Below are positions 13,986 through 14,208 of a stretch of DNA of 14,208 nt, one piece after another (position 1 is the stretch's first letter; the number at the start of each line of letters is the position of its first letter). Origin of the DNA: Chloroflexota bacterium (lineage in GTDB: Bacteria > Chloroflexota > Anaerolineae > JAADDB01). The translations under genes were made by a program, and so were the position numbers. The stretch spans positions 1 through 14,208 of the forward strand of contig JAADDB010000095.1 of NCBI GenBank assembly GCA_013154135.1, read 5' to 3'. The notes under the pieces were generated by a model. That model worked only from the letters and a program-made list of their open reading frames with translations, was not told the DNA's origin and ran no database searches.

Positions 13986-14015
13986 GGTAGGAGCGCACAG
14001 CCGTGCGCTCCTACC
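13986..14015. repeat. GTAG-type REP-like hairpin at the TPR gene stop
   Basis: A perfect 13-bp stem (GGTAGGAGCGCAC, 13986-13998, with its complement 14003-14015) closes a 4-base loop. The arm carries GTAG, the tetranucleotide typical of REP elements linked to RAYT transposases. The TAG stop of the TPR gene (14011-14013) lies inside the right arm. No T-tract follows on either strand. Confidence 0.6.
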
Positions 14016-14208
14016 CTTGCCCCTCGCTCTCTGCTCCCTGCTCCTCCGCTCTCTTCAAGTTCTCTCGCGCAATCCGAATGTGCGGATGGTCGGGCGGCAG
14101 GAATTTCTCGAAGATGCGCAAGGCCCGCTCGAGGGCGTCTTTGGCGCCCTGGAGGTCGCCCAGGGCTTTCAGCACCGAGCCCAGGTTGTTGAGGTCTCGG
14201 GCGACGTT
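14011..14208 (-). CDS. TPR-repeat protein, C-terminal part
   Basis: Only the last 65 codons are in the window; the gene continues past the right edge. Visible residues 1-43 form one TPR unit (DLNNLGSVLKALGDLQGAKDALERALRIFEKFLPPDHP) and part of the next, IRIARENLKRAEEQ. The LG-L--LGD---A----ERAL-I-E---PPDHP pattern is that of kinesin-light-chain-type TPR arrays common at the end of NB-ARC/STAND signalling ATPases and CHAT proteins in filamentous bacteria. The tail is polar and glutamate/glutamine-rich. TPR arrays bind proteins; the N-terminal effector or ATPase domain, if any, cannot be seen. The stop codon falls in a REP-like hairpin. Confidence 0.85.
   Translation of the reverse strand, partial: NVARDLNNLGSVLKALGDLQGAKDALERALRIFEKFLPPDHPHIRIARENLKRAEEQGAESEGQG

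Larger units (their letters stand above)
13664..14010. other. Repeat-rich intergenic region
   Basis: This 347-base gap between the loader-like gene and the TPR gene has no supported protein gene. It contains three heptamer tracts embedded in two imperfect copies of a unit of about 85 bases (from 13669 and from 13756, both carrying GGGATCGGC and a later CTTGG-T-GGCGAGG), then three hairpins. Confidence 0.7.

Overview
This is a high-GC bacterial chromosome segment with compact genes and short gaps. No phage, transposase, tRNA or rRNA gene is visible. The combination of a DnaB-DnaD-AAA+ loader cluster, an ASKHA/ferredoxin corrinoid activator, a surface LysM protein with duplicated beta-sandwich domains, a plant-like glucuronokinase homologue and heptameric intergenic repeats suggests a Chloroflexota bacterium, perhaps of the Anaerolineae or Thermoflexia type. 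That placement is inference from gene content, not a marker-gene result.

Layout, left to right. Positions 1-302 hold a CCCGGG palindrome, two heptamer repeat tracts and an extended -10 promoter. 303-1982 (+) is an exported two-domain LysM protein, closed by a strong intrinsic terminator that lies between it and the convergent nuoN (2156-3583, -). nuoN stands alone with its own good promoter. 3913-5991 (+) encodes a RACo-like ferredoxin/ASKHA protein, probably an ATP-dependent activator of corrinoid proteins. After two heptamer arrays comes a tight operon: coaE, a 70-residue two-helix membrane protein and dnaJ (6147-8150, +). Its end overlaps tail-to-tail with a minus-strand pair, transcribed from 10053 down to 8139: a GalU-type nucleotidyltransferase and a glucuronokinase-like GHMP kinase.

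From a shared divergent promoter region near 10101-10149, the rightward operon dnaB - dnaD-like - double AAA+ loader-like gene (10265-13663) reads as a replicative helicase loading module. Its last gene is the most unusual item: two complete DnaC/DnaI-type ATPase domains fused in one 464-residue chain behind a possible zinc-binding module, with a 40-bp exact DNA repeat between the two halves. The right end holds degenerate heptamer repeats, three hairpins and the 3' end of a TPR protein on the minus strand.

Two other points stand out. The glucuronokinase/uridylyltransferase pair could be a UDP-glucuronate salvage route. Heptameric repeats fill most larger gaps; copies placed 4-11 nt after three stop codons supply stops in all three reading frames.
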